Shown one piece after another: positions 22,609 through 34,711 of a stretch of 64,000 bases of DNA. The stretch covers positions 74,735,985 through 74,799,984 of the forward strand of contig NC_080067.1 in assembly GCF_949987535.1 (NCBI RefSeq). The letters are read 5' to 3'. This DNA comes from Balaenoptera acutorostrata. Its lineage: Eukaryota > Chordata > Mammalia > Artiodactyla > Balaenopteridae. Each line of letters begins with the position of its first letter. The stretch's first letter is position 1. The notes beneath the pieces are model-generated. The model was not told where the DNA came from and did no database searches. It saw only the letters and a program-made list of their open reading frames with translations. The position numbers and the translations under genes are program-made.

Positions 22609-23639
22609 TCCTATATATATGGTTCTGCACATACTAACCTGAATAGCAAGAAAGCTATACTTCTTTTTTCACATTAATTCATTCTATTAAAGCCATTTTT
22701 AGGAACTATCAAATAACAAAATTTTATGTTCAGGTCACTGACTACAAAAACCCTCAATTCAATTTCTCTTAAATTTTATTTTGTGGAATGCTACATTATC
22801 TGAAAGGAAAATAATTTGGTCTTGCTTTTTTTTTTTTTTTTGCCTGCCCTTATGGGAAAAAAAATGGGTTGACACGTTAAAAAGCAATTGAAAATCCATT
22901 GTCTAATTTGAGTCATTAATGTCAAATTCTTTTTACCTGCCTACAACTTTAGTCTCAAAGTTTGGGGTTTAATTATTGATGAGCAGTTAGTATTTGACTT
23001 TGGTTTCCCCTAAAGTGTGCCCAATGCTCAAACATAGTCTTTGCTCTTTTCAGATATTTTGCAGTTTGGCAATTTAAATATTTTTTTCTCCTTAGTAGAA
23101 GTCTGGATTATCAGAGATGGAGCTGAAAGGAAACTTGGAGTTTTCCTAAACCTTTTGATAAAAGGGAAAGACCCAGCATTGAAAGCCAACCTCAACACTG
23201 ATGCTGTCCTAACTTGAAGCCAAGTGGCCAAGTATCACAGCATCTTACCAATTTAGCTTGTATTCATGCTGAATAGAATCTGACCATTTTCTCTAATAGA
23301 ATCAGCATGCAAATTTCTAGCATTCACCTTTTGAAAAGCTGTATTTAAAACTAATGTGTGGGAGAGGAGAACAATATGTGAAGCAGATATTATGGTAGAC
23401 TTGACAAGTTTTAGTTTCTGACATGTTATACAGTCTTTGAGCAAAAATTTATACAGTATATCTTTTTTTATAATTTTTCATAAACAGGTCAATAAAACTA
23501 CAAGCATATGTTTGCCTGTATTCTCAAGTTCAATGTATATTTCATATGTAAATCATCCAAGGTTGGTAGAGAAAAGGGAGGTTAATGTGAGGTTGACAAA
23601 ACAGCACATTTGGTATTTAATGCCTGGGTAGCCACTGAA
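22609..23639. other. Unassigned stretch with poly(T)
   Basis: A 16-base T run at 22826-22841 is the only clear landmark. No gene or confident repeat. Short opposed open frames (23028-23231 and 23253-23444 minus, 23437-23631 plus) are not recognised. Confidence 0.45.
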
Positions 23640-23890
23640 ATAATTATATAATTCATGTACTCTTTCAGCTAACATTTAAATTCTGTCCGTGTTCTAATCA
23701 GTTAATGATATAGAGATTAATAGATATCCCTTTACAATATTGTGAAGCATAAGATTGAATAATTAAATCTCCTCTTGAGTAAGGATCTGGGTCAAGAAGA
23801 GCTTCCTGGAAGAAGCTGTATTTGACCCTTGAAGAACGCATAGGAACTTAGCAGAAAGACAATGAGGGGTAAAGAGAAGGAAAGAAAATA
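23640..23890 (-). mobile_element. L2 LINE fragment
   Basis: Antisense L2: 'agagcttcctggaagaagct' and 'gtatttgacccttgaagaac' correspond to the usual 'aggcttcctggaggaagtgacatttgagc', preceded by a degraded 'cagctaacatttaaattctg' tail. Confidence 0.55.
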
Positions 23891-24429
23891 TTTTGTATAC
23901 CCAATAATCAACTTATAATATTCCAATATTCCAATAATCATATGATCCTATAAATGAAATCTATAGAGTCCAAAGAGTCACTAGTGAGATAGCTTGCCCT
24001 AAAAGATATTAAAATGGCATGAATTCGAAGCATAGAACTTCCATGCTCCACACAACCTAACGCATTTAGGAGAAGACTCTGCTGGCCTTTCGAAAGGTTA
24101 GTGTGGGATTACAGACTGAAACTACACTCACGCTTTTCTTTCAGTTTTAAGTAGTTTTCCAGATGGTACTTGACCTCCAATGCTGCCACTAGGTGGAGTG
24201 GTGGTGGCTTAGTGGGAACAGGATTTGGTTAGACTGAGAAAGAGAGAGTTACGGGTCTCATGATTCCTATTTCATTTCTTTTCATTTTTCTTTCAAAAAC
24301 TGTATTGGACAGTTTTAAGAAATACACTTCACAAATAAGCTTTTATAAAGAATTAATTGTGTGGTATGACACTTGGATTAAAACAGGTTTTCTGAGAGGT
24401 AGAATGAAACAAAGGAAAACTCAGGGCTT
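23891..24429. other. Unassigned stretch around the CTCF-like motif
   Basis: Apart from the motif at 24181-24200 I see no gene and no confident repeat. Confidence 0.45.
24181..24200 (+). promoter_or_regulatory. CTCF-like binding motif
   Basis: tgctgccactaggtggagtg contains CCACTAGGTGG flanked as in the CTCF core (consensus near CCASYAGRKGGCRS). The match is strong through the core but has GAG where GCAG is usual. CTCF sites organise chromatin loops. Occupancy cannot be judged from sequence. Confidence 0.45.
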
Positions 24430-24585
24430 TGGTATCATATGCAAGGTTTCCCTGCTGCCTCTGCCATTTATTACTTGGGTAAAAGCCAGCAGGCTCCTTA
24501 ATTTCTATAAGCCTCGGCTTTCTCATATGTAAAACTTGAATGATCATACTTATTTTACATGTTTGTTAGAAGATGAACAGAGCCA
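24430..24585 (+). repeat. MIR
   Basis: Plus-strand MIR: 'ctgcctctgccatttattac', 'ttgggtaaaagccagcaggc', 'tccttaatttctataagcct', 'cggctttctcatatgtaaaa'. The core is clear although diverged. Confidence 0.75.
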
Positions 24586-24693
24586 TATGGTTCATTGTGG
24601 CTTGAGGGAAAATGTGGGTAACCATGCAGCTATGACCCAAGGATATGTTTAATTCCAAAAGTTTTTTTTTTTCAAATTCATAAAATTTCACAT

Positions 24694-25010
24694 AGAAATA
24701 CGATTTTTTAAAAATAAATGTATTTATTTATGGCTGTGTTGGGTCTTCGTTGCTGTGAGCGGCCTTTCTCTAGTTGCGGCGAGCAGGGGCTACTCTTCAT
24801 TATGGTGCGCAGGCTTCTCACTGCGGTGGCTTTTCTTGTTGCAGAGCATGGGCTCTAGGCGTGTGGGCTTCAGTAGTTGTGGCGCATGGGCTTAGCTGCT
24901 CCGCGGCATGTAGGATCTTCCCGGATCAGGGCTCGAACCCGTGTCCCCTGCATTGGCAGGCAGATTCTTAACCACTGCGCCACCAGGGAAGCCCAGAAAC
25001 ATGATTTTTA
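24694..25010 (-). mobile_element. CHR-type SINE (tRNA-Glu derived) with TSDs
   Basis: Minus-strand SINE body at 24711-24994. The reverse complement starts 'gggcttccctggtggcgcag' (A-box region of tRNA-Glu) and has the B box 'acgggttcgagccctga'. It continues 'gaagatcctacatgccgcgg' and ends 'aacgaagacccaacacagcc' with an AT-rich tail. Flanks agaaatacgatttttta (24694-24710) and agaaacatgattttta (24995-25010) are the target-site duplication, slightly diverged. CHR SINEs mark cetaceans, hippos and relatives. Confidence 0.93.
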
Positions 25011-25563
25011 ACTTCTCATGAAAAGCCTGAAGTTCAGGCTACATTGGGTCTTCATTGCCATACCTAAGAATTATTGGAGTTAAATTACCTAGGTGCCCCT
25101 CTCTCCACCTTGGGCTCTGGGCACTTGGGTTTATTATCATGGATTTAGAGTCGATTTCCCTGGGATTCTGGTGTATTTGTGTCAAAAAAACAAAAACAAA
25201 AAACACTTCAGCATTTTCACACGAGTCAACAGCTTGTAGCCTTTCTGAGCATCAGACTATTTCATGAAATCTGTCCTGATAGAGTTATCTAAAAGGGGCT
25301 TTTCAATTCCCCTTGATTCCTCTGTTCTTTCTTATTTTATTTCCCATACCTGGAGAAATCCAACAGAGAAAGTCAATGTTAACTAGACACTCTCTTTAGG
25401 AATAACATTCTTCTCTGTGACAGAGGCATATTTTTCAGTTTCAAAATGAGACAAACTTGACTCGTCCAAGCAGGAATTAGCTGTTCGTTAGATTCATTCA
25501 TCTATGAATTGAATTTAAAAGCGTACATCTAACCAGCTTCTCTTCTCCCTCTGTCCTCTGTTT
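25011..25563. other. Unassigned stretch
   Basis: No gene or recognised repeat. A short A/C run (caaaaaaacaaaaacaaaaaa) lies near 25183-25203. Confidence 0.45.
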
Positions 25564-25962
25564 TGGGCTGAATTGTGTACCCTCAAAATTCGTATGTTGA
25601 GTTAGGGAAATCACAGTGCATAAGAATGTGACTACCTTTGGAGATATGGCCTTCAAAAAGGTAATTAAGTTGAAATGAGCCAGTTAGGTTGTGGCCCTAA
25701 TCCAATCTGACTGATGTTCTTATAAAAAGAGATGAAGATACACAGAGAGACACCTGGGGTGCATATGCACAGAGGGACAACCGTGGGAAGAGGCAGCAAG
25801 AAGGTGCTCACCTGAAAGCCAAGCAAAGTGGTCTCAGAGGAAACCAAACCTGCGGGCCCCTTGATCTTGGACTTCCAGCATCCAAAACTGTGACAAAATA
25901 CATTTCCATTGTTTAAACCAGCTTGTGGTATTGTGTTATGGCAGCCCTAGCAAACTAACACA
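25564..25962 (+). mobile_element. Solitary MaLR-type LTR (ERVL-MaLR, MLT1/MST class)
   Basis: Starts TG ('tgggctgaattgtgtaccct') and ends CA ('ctagcaaactaacaca'). Internal hallmarks: 'gaatgtgactacctttggag', 'aggtaattaagttgaaatga', 'tggccctaatccaatctgac', 'cccttgatcttggacttcca', 'aactgtgacaaaatacattt' and 'ttgtgttatggcagccctag'. About 400 bp, as expected for such LTRs. No internal retroviral sequence flanks it, so it is a solo LTR of an ancient nonautonomous element. A 5-bp TSD was not apparent. Confidence 0.8.
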
Positions 25963-27605
25963 TCCTCCAAAGAAGATTCTCATTTGGCTACTTGGTCTCT
26001 TGTCATTTCTCTTTCCTTTGAGAAAGATGTCTTAAAGCCTTTTGTGTTTGAGAGTCAGGAGCAAGGAGGCAAGGAAAGGAAGGCTGTGTGAAGCATAGGA
26101 GGTCAAGGAGGAGTTTTCTATTTTTTGTTGGTGAGGGCAGGTTGAAGAAAAGCTTGGGAACACCTAGGGTGGGGTACATAGTTTATGACAAGGAACATTT
26201 TGTTTTTTTAAGGAAGTCTTGAGAAAGATTAAGAATTTTATTTTGAGATTATGTTGCACAGACTTTGCTTTTTTATCGCTATCACTTCTCCAGCATCAAA
26301 CACAGTGGTCAAAGCTTTATAATTATTCTACAAATAGTATCTCCTCAGTAACAAGCAAACAAACAAAATGCCATTTACAAGTTGCATATGGCAGGATGTT
26401 TTATGTTTCAAAAATTCCCATAGATATAAAAACTATTTTAAAGGGCAAGTGATTTGTTCACTGAAAATTTTCTGAAGCAATCACATTTTAGAAGAAAAAT
26501 TTAACTAATTCTTTAACAGAGCTATAACATGCTTTCATGTGACCAACTTTATACTGATGATTAGATTCTTACAAATTTTAATTCCAACTCTCTCTTTGAA
26601 ATGCTCTTCCAAAATTTCAGTAGGTCAATACTGGCCCCAGAACCCATGAAAAGCATCAGAATACAAATGTGATGATATTAGTGAAAGGTCTTGTAAATTA
26701 AAATGCATCATATATGCACAAAGGATTATCATTTATGCCCGCTATTCTGAGGAAAGATGACCTCTTCAAAAAGAATTCATTATTTCTGTCCATTTCTTTA
26801 GGCTTTCATAAGAGTGAGCCCATGAGAAAGCAACAATAGATCTAGTGAAATTAGACAGGATTCTTGTAGTGACAACCCAGTAATTTTTTCTGGAGGTCTA
26901 TCTTTTCTTCATCAGTACTTCCAGGATTGATGATTCTTCTGACATTAATATGGAGAAGTATACTAGTATTTGCACATGTAAAATAATGAAGCCCTAAACA
27001 AATAACAGGGATAAAGAGAAACACACAAACAAGATAGGAGAAAGCTTCTGTAGAAAATAAGAAAGTGGTGTTGCAAAAGTTTTTGGATTCTTCATATTCT
27101 ATGTTTGTCACATGGACATGGGATAACATTGTGTGCCTTTAAGCACACTGAGTAGACAGTATTGGTAATCTTCGGTGTTCTAGCATAAATTTTAAGGACA
27201 AACTCTGTAGAAATCACACTTCAACCTCATTTAATACAAAATCTTACATGCTAAATGAAGAGCTAGCCTGGTTAGAGCTTGAAGTCTTGGTCCTCAAACT
27301 TTCATTTACTGGAGAGAGAATCAGATGATTGATTACTGGTTCTGTGATTTTCTTACAAACTGACCAAAAGGGAACTACTGATTTTGAGCCTTCCAATATA
27401 AAGAGAAATTCCCTTATTTCTCACTATCTCACTCTCATTGTCTCTCACACTTATACACACATACTTTCTCAGAACAAACTTAAAAATATATTTAAAAAAT
27501 AAAGCAAGCAACAAGAAAGTTCTTCTCACTCAAAAGACATTTTTAATGTTACTAGCAATGATTTTCCCCCCTCCACATTTACATTACACATTTGTTTTTC
27601 ATGGA
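25963..27605. other. Unassigned stretch
   Basis: No confident repeat. An open frame of 92 codons on the minus strand at 26851-27129 has a hydrophobic middle (about 30 residues) but matches nothing I know. A short (CAAA)n-like run lies at 26352-26366. Confidence 0.4.
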
Positions 27606-29880
27606 ATCACAGAATCACAATGTTTTAAAACTTAAAGGGGAGACCATTTGATTTTACAAAGAAATAAGGCCCTGAATGGGGAAATTATTTCCTGGAGGTT
27701 CATTTTGAAAATGAAAGAAGCATCTTTAATTTTATATTGTGGTACTAAGTGAAAGTTCAATAGGTGTTTATAAACACCTGCAGCTATTTTTATCCACAAA
27801 ATACATCCATGTCTACATTATATATCATTGTGTACATACTGCATTGAGATGTTTGTCATTTTAAATAGGAAGCATTTTGTATCATGGTACTGCCAATAAA
27901 AATGGAATTAATGACAACACAATAATCATTTAAATAGCAATGTCAAGAATACTTTTAGCACCTACACAGTGAGAGGAGTTGTATTAGATTTGGTTGCCAT
28001 AATTGTCTCATTGAGAGGTAAGGAGTACATAGAGCAGGACATGATTTGCTCCAGGTAAATCAGAAGTTTGGTCTTGATGATCTGAGTTCCCATGACTCAC
28101 ATTTTTCAGGGACCAGAAAAGGTATCATAAGTGCCACATGTGTTCTTAAATCTTCTCAATATTTTGACCATTCTGCAAGATATGGTTTGACTTACCTTAC
28201 GGTCTTGCTTGCCTTGTATTAGGTATGCTCAGGATTGCCAATGTTTTATTAAAATATGGCTCCAAGAAGTGGATGTCTATTTTAGAAATAAGCTAATCTG
28301 AAGTGAAAAGGAATGACTTCAATTTTTATACCTTGATCCTCTACTGACACTGTCCACTATCTTGGACACAGACACTGGTCTGTATGTAAGGGTGCTCATT
28401 TTCTTTTTGAGGCAATAAAGGACCCATTCCTCAACAATGATTTAAGTTTCTTTTTCTTTTACGTAGGTTCCCATAATCAGTTTCTTCCTCAACAGCCTAG
28501 TGTTATCATTCTTTTATTTGACTCTCTCTTACCAAACACACCTCTTCTCTTAAGAACTGGTAGTAAAAGTTACCTTGGTTAAGACTGGGTAACAATTAAA
28601 GCTATATCTCATGATCTCATCCTGTGTCATCTGTCATTTTCAACACAATCAGGTCTAATATCATGACTCCACTTACCTTGGGATGAGTTCCCAATCCATA
28701 CTGAAACACGTTCAAATGTTGGGAAATGGGCTTTGTCCTCCCTCTTTTTAAAAGACGTGTTGATTCCAAATATTATAATTTGTATATGTACCATCACTGT
28801 GACTCCCAGGAGCACCATTTGCCTGACATGCAAAGTAACTGTTGCTGGTCACCCTCATGTGCCCGAGTTTGGCTGTGAGTAAAAGATGTTGGTCCTTCTC
28901 AAGTTCCTTTCCTACCAAGTGGTACACACTGAGCCAGCAGGTGTGTGTAGTATGTGGAAAAAAGACAAGTGGCATCTTTCTAACCAGAACAACATCTCTG
29001 CTCCTCGCAACCTAAATAGCACTGGATTTGTGCTTCTCCTGACATAACTGTTGAAAATAAGCTTGAGAATTTAAAAATGGAGGCATATTTTAATAAAGGT
29101 ATAGTTTTCTATTACTTCATGAAGCCTGATCTGTATGAAGCAGAAATCCATTCAAATAGGTCAGAAATTTGTAAAATGGATAGAGATTTAGCTCATTAGG
29201 TTTACCTTGTGGTCTGCCCAAATGGTCAAAGCAATTAAAAGTGTGCTGAGGCTTTTCAGCTCACTGGCACAGAGACTAATATATTCTTGTCTAGTGCAAG
29301 GATAGGAAATGCACGTGTCTAGAGGGACAAGTGATAACCTAAAGTAGTGAATCAGGCTGAGGGGGAGCTATGGAACCTTGGAGACACTCATTTCTCCTCT
29401 TGTAAAATGAAAGCATGCTCTAGTTGATACTGATAATACCTTAGAGTTACCTATTCATATTACTCTGGATAAAATTTTCCTTCACAGCTATAAACACCAG
29501 GGTAGTTCCATATGGGCTTATTTTCATATATTTAGATGTTTGGCATCCTAAAAATAAAATATTAAATAATTGGCAAAATTTTTCTCTTCTTGTGCATGAA
29601 TATCATATAGGTATATCTGGAGTGTGTGTCAGTTTTTTCCTGAGAAGATAATCATAGAAATGCACCTTTCTTAACAGTCTAAAACTCAGTACTATGCTTG
29701 AAACCTCATCAAGTTCCCATTCACTTCGCATTGAACTATAATCTGAGGTATTCTAAAAAACATGTGTGCCTTTTAGTAAGGAACTTGATTACTTTTATAT
29801 AACATATTTTCAGATTTCTCACCAATAAGAAATTAAAATAATCCTGGTGCAACCAATAATAGTTTTCAAGGTTATTTAAT
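27606..29880. other. Mostly unassigned; possible MIR traces
   Basis: Positions 27610-27715 ('aggccctgaatggggaaatt') and 27970-28110 ('ttgtctcattgagaggtaag') look like degraded minus-strand MIR. The segment 28620-28990 has overlapping minus-strand open frames of 68 and 75 codons that I do not recognise. No gene is supported. Confidence 0.35.
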
Positions 29881-29884
29881 TAAA

Positions 29885-30005
29885 TCATATACCAAGGACT
29901 TTTAGTATTCTTGCTTTGGGTCAGATACTTTGCCAAGGCTTGGGGTAAACAAGTGATAATGATTGACTCTGTCCTCAGGTAGCTAAGAGTTTAATGGGGA
30001 TAAGC
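29885..30005 (-). mobile_element. L2 LINE 3'-end fragment
   Basis: Antisense L2 end: 'tttgggtcagatactttgcc', 'aaggcttggggtaaacaagt', 'tctgtcctcaggtagctaag'. This is comparable to the usual antisense 'gtgccaggcactgtgctagg...ggatacaaagatgaa...ccctgccctcaaggagct'. Confidence 0.6.
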
Positions 30006-32165
30006 ATCTTTACTAGGTGTACTCTTTACCATTGAGGTTACCTTGGAGCCAGAACTAAGATGGATATTGGCTCTCCCACATATGGCCAGCAGGGTCCACC
30101 AATTGCTTATCTATTCCAAAAAGGCACTTTGAACCCTCATTTTGAAGCAGAAAGAAAACAAATTCTTCTTTTACATTTAATTTATGATTGGCCTTAAGTT
30201 TAACTTTTCATAAAGACTTTTTTTCAACTAAAGCAGATACCATTTAAATGATCAAAGAGAAAAATCAGGGTCAATGAATTTTAAAAGACAGCAAAAGGCT
30301 ATTTCAAAGATTGTACCTAAAAATAAAATTGAGATTTCTTTTTGGTTAAAGGTTGGGATGAATACCATGTTTTATAATGCCTTAGGCACAGATTTTGAAT
30401 GGATGTGTTAGAACAGAATGAGATATAGAACCCTGAAAATCAGAGATCTTTATAAACCATTGAGAGATGAAATGTCACCTTTCTTATTTAGCCAATATTT
30501 AGAGCTTATTAGGTGAGAATACTCAATGGTACAGTAGAATTTTTTAATTCTATTGGCCAGGAGAAAAACAAATCCCATTCATACATGAAAGTGTTTAGCA
30601 GCAAGTTTCCCTGTTAAGCATGTCAAATATAGATGGAATTAATAACTAAAATATTCTAGGCTTCATTTTTCTTACTTTCCTTCAAGAATAACACTCTAAA
30701 TGTGAACCATCAAGTAGATTTGACAGCATTTTATAGCATTCTTTCCCCCCTTTTGAGTCCATTTAGTTTTCTGTGACAATTTGACAGTCTTAAGCACTCC
30801 TTCTTCAACACAAACTAGGATACAGAATAAAATTATAGATTAATTTTTCAGAGGCCATATTTGCAAAGACAAGTGTCTGTTTCTGCAGTAAATAAAGTAA
30901 GCACTAGCTATAGAAAATAATAACTTAATATGACAGTGGGCTGAGCCTTAGGGAAAAAAAAAATCAATATGTACTGAATGGACTCTACTTAAGACTAGAG
31001 ATCATATAATATGGGTTTCAATTACTAGAAATCTAAGGAAAGGTAACTTTGTAAAAATATTTCTATTGGAACTAATTATCAAAAATGACAATAATGAACT
31101 ACTATTCTTACTGCTTGCTGTGAATTGGCCAAGCACAGTCTTTACTTTGAAAGTCCATACGTAATTTTCTATAAATCATTCCAGAAAGTCCTGTTATGAA
31201 AGAACAATGCATTTTTAGTGACATTTTTGTTTTTTAATTCTGTGTTCTTCTCAGCACCTACATAAAACACTCTGGACAGTTACTATGAACCTCAGGATTA
31301 GGCAACCAATTTTCAATATTTGTCACTTGTCTTCCTTTACTAATGTTTAAAATTTTTTAATATGCTGTAATTTTTCATATTGGGGATGAAACAAAGTCTG
31401 AATTATATGAAATTTAACTTTGGATGTATCATAATTTGAGAGCAGTATTTCTTTGTTCTATTTTCTTTCTTGCCAAGTTTTTATAGAATACTCTCAGGTA
31501 AGCACCATAGAGATCATAAGGGTCTTACTAGTCCTTGAATTAGAAAACAGTGGATGGAAAGCTACAGTTTTCATTACTGTCCAATCAGGACAGTACGCTG
31601 AAGGGAGATTATCTTCTTTACGAATTCCTTCAGGGACTTCTGAATGCCAACCTACAAAGCTACTTTTTTCCCTTTTAATTTTAGCTCTGATAATATCTAC
31701 ATATTTGCTGTCAACAGATTTCTTCATCTCATGGCTTTGTTACAAAGTTTGAATAGAAAGAAGAAGCCAGAGATAATTCAGAAAAATGCAGCAATTCCAA
31801 AGACAAAGAGCTGAGCATTTTGCATTATGATAAAAAGATATGCTAAGCAAATTAATCACACAAATAAGATAAGGAAAGCATATTCAACTTTTTTAAGACC
31901 ACAGTGTTTTCAAGAACCTAATTAGAAGTGAAATGTTCACTGATGGCCATTAGGGAATTAATGGCCTTTAAAACTGACAATATAGTTTATTCATTACTTT
32001 GTTTACTTAATATTTATTATTTATCCTATAACCTAAGTACAAATGAAACTGCACATTAGATTGAGGGTGGAAACCACTGAGAAAATGAGTGAAAAAAACA
32101 AAAATCAGTAATAATGTTTACTAAATTTGTAAATGTTCAGACTACATTACCTCTTGTAACTTTGC
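30006..32165. other. Unassigned AT-rich stretch
   Basis: No gene and no confident repeat. Frames at 31453-31752 (plus, 99 codons) and 31494-31727 (minus, 77 codons) overlap on opposite strands and are not recognised. Confidence 0.45.
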
Positions 32166-32168
32166 TTA

Positions 32169-32289
32169 CATCATCTGTAAAATGGGGTGAGAGAGGGAGG
32201 AGACAAGATAATCTCTAATAGCTGTTCTAGGTACAATAGCCTATGAACTCAAAAGGGAGTGCTAAGGATATTGAAAAGGAAAACTGAGT
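32169..32289 (+). repeat. MIR/MIR3-like unit, copy 1 of a local pair
   Basis: Contains 'tcatctgtaaaatggggtga', then 'aagataatctctaatagctg' and 'ttctaggtac', the MIR/MIR3 core with its L3-like tail. About 120 bases align, at roughly 70% by eye, to 32803-32924, including a stretch ending 'gaaaactgag' beyond the usual repeat. Confidence 0.55.
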
Positions 32290-32749
32290 CAAAATGGATA
32301 TCAGTGATATAATAAAAATTCAAAAAAATCAGCTCTTTAAATCTGATGTTCCCCAAATTCCTGAAGCTGCCCAGACATACGTAAACAACTTAGAAATGTT
32401 TTGGGGAAGGCCTAATTATTTATAATAAAGAGGTAAATACAATTCACATGCTAGTGCGCATTCTCAAAGAGAAGTTTCATACTGTTTTACTCAACCCGTC
32501 TTTGAACACTTTCAGTGGCACAAGGCACAAATTTATTACCTTTTAAGGTAATTTCTTTATTACCAGGCAACAGTTCATTAACAGACTATTTCCAACTTAT
32601 GTAAACTTTCCATTCTGGAAAATTTTACGTATACACTTTTAGAAAAATTAGAGTCCACTTAAGTTGTAAACTAATGAAGCTTGTCCCAGCACAATATCAG
32701 GGAAAGTATGTGCAAGACACATGAAGAAATGGGAAACAGCTGAAGTCAA

Positions 32750-32924
32750 TAACAATGCTACCTGAAATCAAGATGCTATGCCACCTCTCTTGGCCTCACT
32801 TGCTTCATCTGTAAAATGGGGAAGGAGACTAAAAGGAACAGGACAATCTTTAAGATCTGTTCCAGGTATAGGAACCTATGAGCCTAAAATGAAATGCTAA
32901 CAAGGCTGGAAAAGAAAACTGAGT
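32750..32924 (+). repeat. MIR/MIR3-like unit, copy 2 of a local pair
   Basis: 'ccacctctcttggcctcact', 'tgcttcatctgtaaaatggg', 'gacaatctttaagatctgtt', 'ccaggtataggaacctatga'. The first half is a clear MIR core. The rest parallels 32169-32289 at a distance of 634 bases, same strand. Confidence 0.6.
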
Positions 32925-32987
32925 AGTGAGTGCAGCCAGCCTTGTTCTATTCATCCACTGTAATGTATCACCCAAGGCTAGCATTTC

Positions 32988-33012
32988 ATGTAGAAATGTA
33001 GCATTTCTACAT
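32988..33012. repeat. Short perfect hairpin
   Basis: atgtagaaatg (32988-32998) and its reverse complement catttctacat (33002-33012) are separated by 3 bases. No U-run follows and no gene is near, so it is noted as a structure only. Confidence 0.7.
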
Positions 33013-33017
33013 TTCAT

Positions 33018-33037
33018 AGATCAGATCAGATCAGATC
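33018..33037. repeat. (AGATC)4 simple repeat
   Basis: Four exact copies of the pentamer AGATC. Confidence 0.9.
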
Positions 33038-33080
33038 AAATGTCTTCTATATTTGACATTTCTTACTGTTCTTTTTTGCA

Positions 33081-33107
33081 GGGTTTGGGGGAGCAGGGGG
33101 GTTAGGG
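33081..33107 (+). other. G-quadruplex motif
   Basis: Four G runs (GGG, GGGGG, GGGGGG, GGG) with loops of 3, 4 and 3 bases fit the G3+N1-7 pattern exactly. It is not inside a recognised repeat. Folding in vivo is inference. Confidence 0.7.
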
Positions 33108-33955
33108 TAAAAAAACGGTAGTACTGTCTAAAAATACCAAGTAGCTTTCTGAAGCCAGCAGACAGGTGGAGGTCAGATATAGACGCTGCCTTTCTTCAGA
33201 AGCATGCCATGGAACATAGAAAGCCCACCTAAGCAGTGGCTCCTTTGAGAGTCAGTGCATAAAGTTTAGGAATAAAGAAGAAATATTTGACCATATGGGA
33301 AAAGCTAAATCTTGTAAGTGGCTGTTAAAAGACAACATAAACAACATTCTTTGTCGATTTGAAAAGGTGAAGAAAAAAGATAGTCTAGCTGTTTGTGAGC
33401 TCTAACTGCTCCATTTCCCTCCCTCTCACAAAATAGTGAAAATGAAGTACTTGTATCATGTACTCTTAGGCCAGGAAAGCTCAGGAATAAAACCATCACA
33501 ATCCTGATGGAATGAAGGGTATTTTCTCGGTTGATGACCAGAATGATTCATCTGTCAAAGGCCAATTGTATATATGTACTGAGTGAGGAATTATCAAGTC
33601 AATTTCCTAGAGATGAAAGGTTTGTTTCCTGACTCTAGAAAACAGCAGTGCTAAAGAGACCAATAAAGAATGCAATGGAAATTCCTCATGTGTTGTTAGA
33701 ACATAAAGATATTAAAGTCACAATGAAAATGAGAATACTAGTCAAGCAGAAATGAAAAACACTGCTATGTACTATTTTTTTTTCCTCTCCGGTTTAATCT
33801 GGAAAAATACTAGACCCAGGAGATATATATGTTAGACACTAAGAACAAAACTTCAACATAGGAGGCCAAATAAATTCTCAAATCATTTTCCCCTTGTGTG
33901 TACACTAACTCTTGTAGTATATTCACATTGCAGCAATCATCAAAGGCTTACAAAT
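33108..33955. other. Unassigned stretch
   Basis: No gene or confident repeat seen. Confidence 0.45.
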
Positions 33956-33959
33956 GTAG

Positions 33960-34110
33960 ATTACAGCATCAACAAGTGTTTGGTGAGGTGGATCTAACTC
34001 TCTTGGTAATAATATGCTATGTGATCCTGAAAAAAACATAATCCCCCTCTCTCGGCCATTAAAATGGGATAGGGAATGGAGGCACAGATTATATTGAGAT
34101 TCTTCTCAGC
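33960..34110 (+). repeat. Probable MIR
   Basis: 'ctatgtgatcctgaaaaaaa', 'cataatccccctctctcggc' and 'cattaaaatgggatagggaa' are in MIR plus-strand order but well diverged. Confidence 0.5.
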
Positions 34111-34499
34111 ACCATGAATTTAGTTGTATCTTGATAGGCCTGTGCTCCTTAAGTTTCTTGATGTCAAAGAGAGGCTCTGTGTTACATTACTGATAGGATC
34201 AATAATAGACTCCTACTAGCTTTTGCATAGACAAAATAAGTGGGTAAGCTACCTGAGTATTTTAATGGATGGTAAAAATATCTTACTTTTGACAGTGAGG
34301 CGAAGAAGCTAATAAAAACATACAACGTTTTCATAAAAAGTTCCACAGCCCTAGAAAGCCCCACACGCTGTCTGCTAATTGTGAAAGATCATCTAGAGAA
34401 GGCCATTGGATATATGTTTACCAATTTAGCTAGTTAACAGTTGGACCCTTAGACAATGAAATGAAGGGGCATAGGATTCAAGGAGCTAAGCAGAGTTTA

Positions 34500-34565
34500 T
34501 CATAGGGTTTGACATGTTATAGATGGACCATAAATATCCATTGCATGAATGGGTGAATGGAAATG
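34500..34565 (+). repeat. L2 3'-tail fragment
   Basis: 'gggtttgacatgttatagat', 'ggaccataaatatccattgc' and 'atgaatgggtgaatgg' resemble the L2 terminus (ctggcacatagtaggtgctcaataaat plus a GAAT tail). Confidence 0.4.
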
Positions 34566-34711
34566 GAAAACAGCTAAAATGGAGATATGGTGAAAGGGGG
34601 CAAAATCAAAACTTTAAAAATGTGTCATCAAATTATACCTACTACATAGATTTATAAATTTTATTTATGCATTTAAATAAAACTTGCCTTTTTAAAAAAA
34701 ATGTCAATGTC

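Noticed and set aside
25564..25962. A provirus around the LTR
   Set aside because: No gag, pol or env similarity and no second LTR within the window; it is a solitary LTR.
28620..28990. Possible exon pair from minus-strand frames of 68 and 75 codons
   Set aside because: The frames overlap in different phases and no splice signals or family could be recognised.
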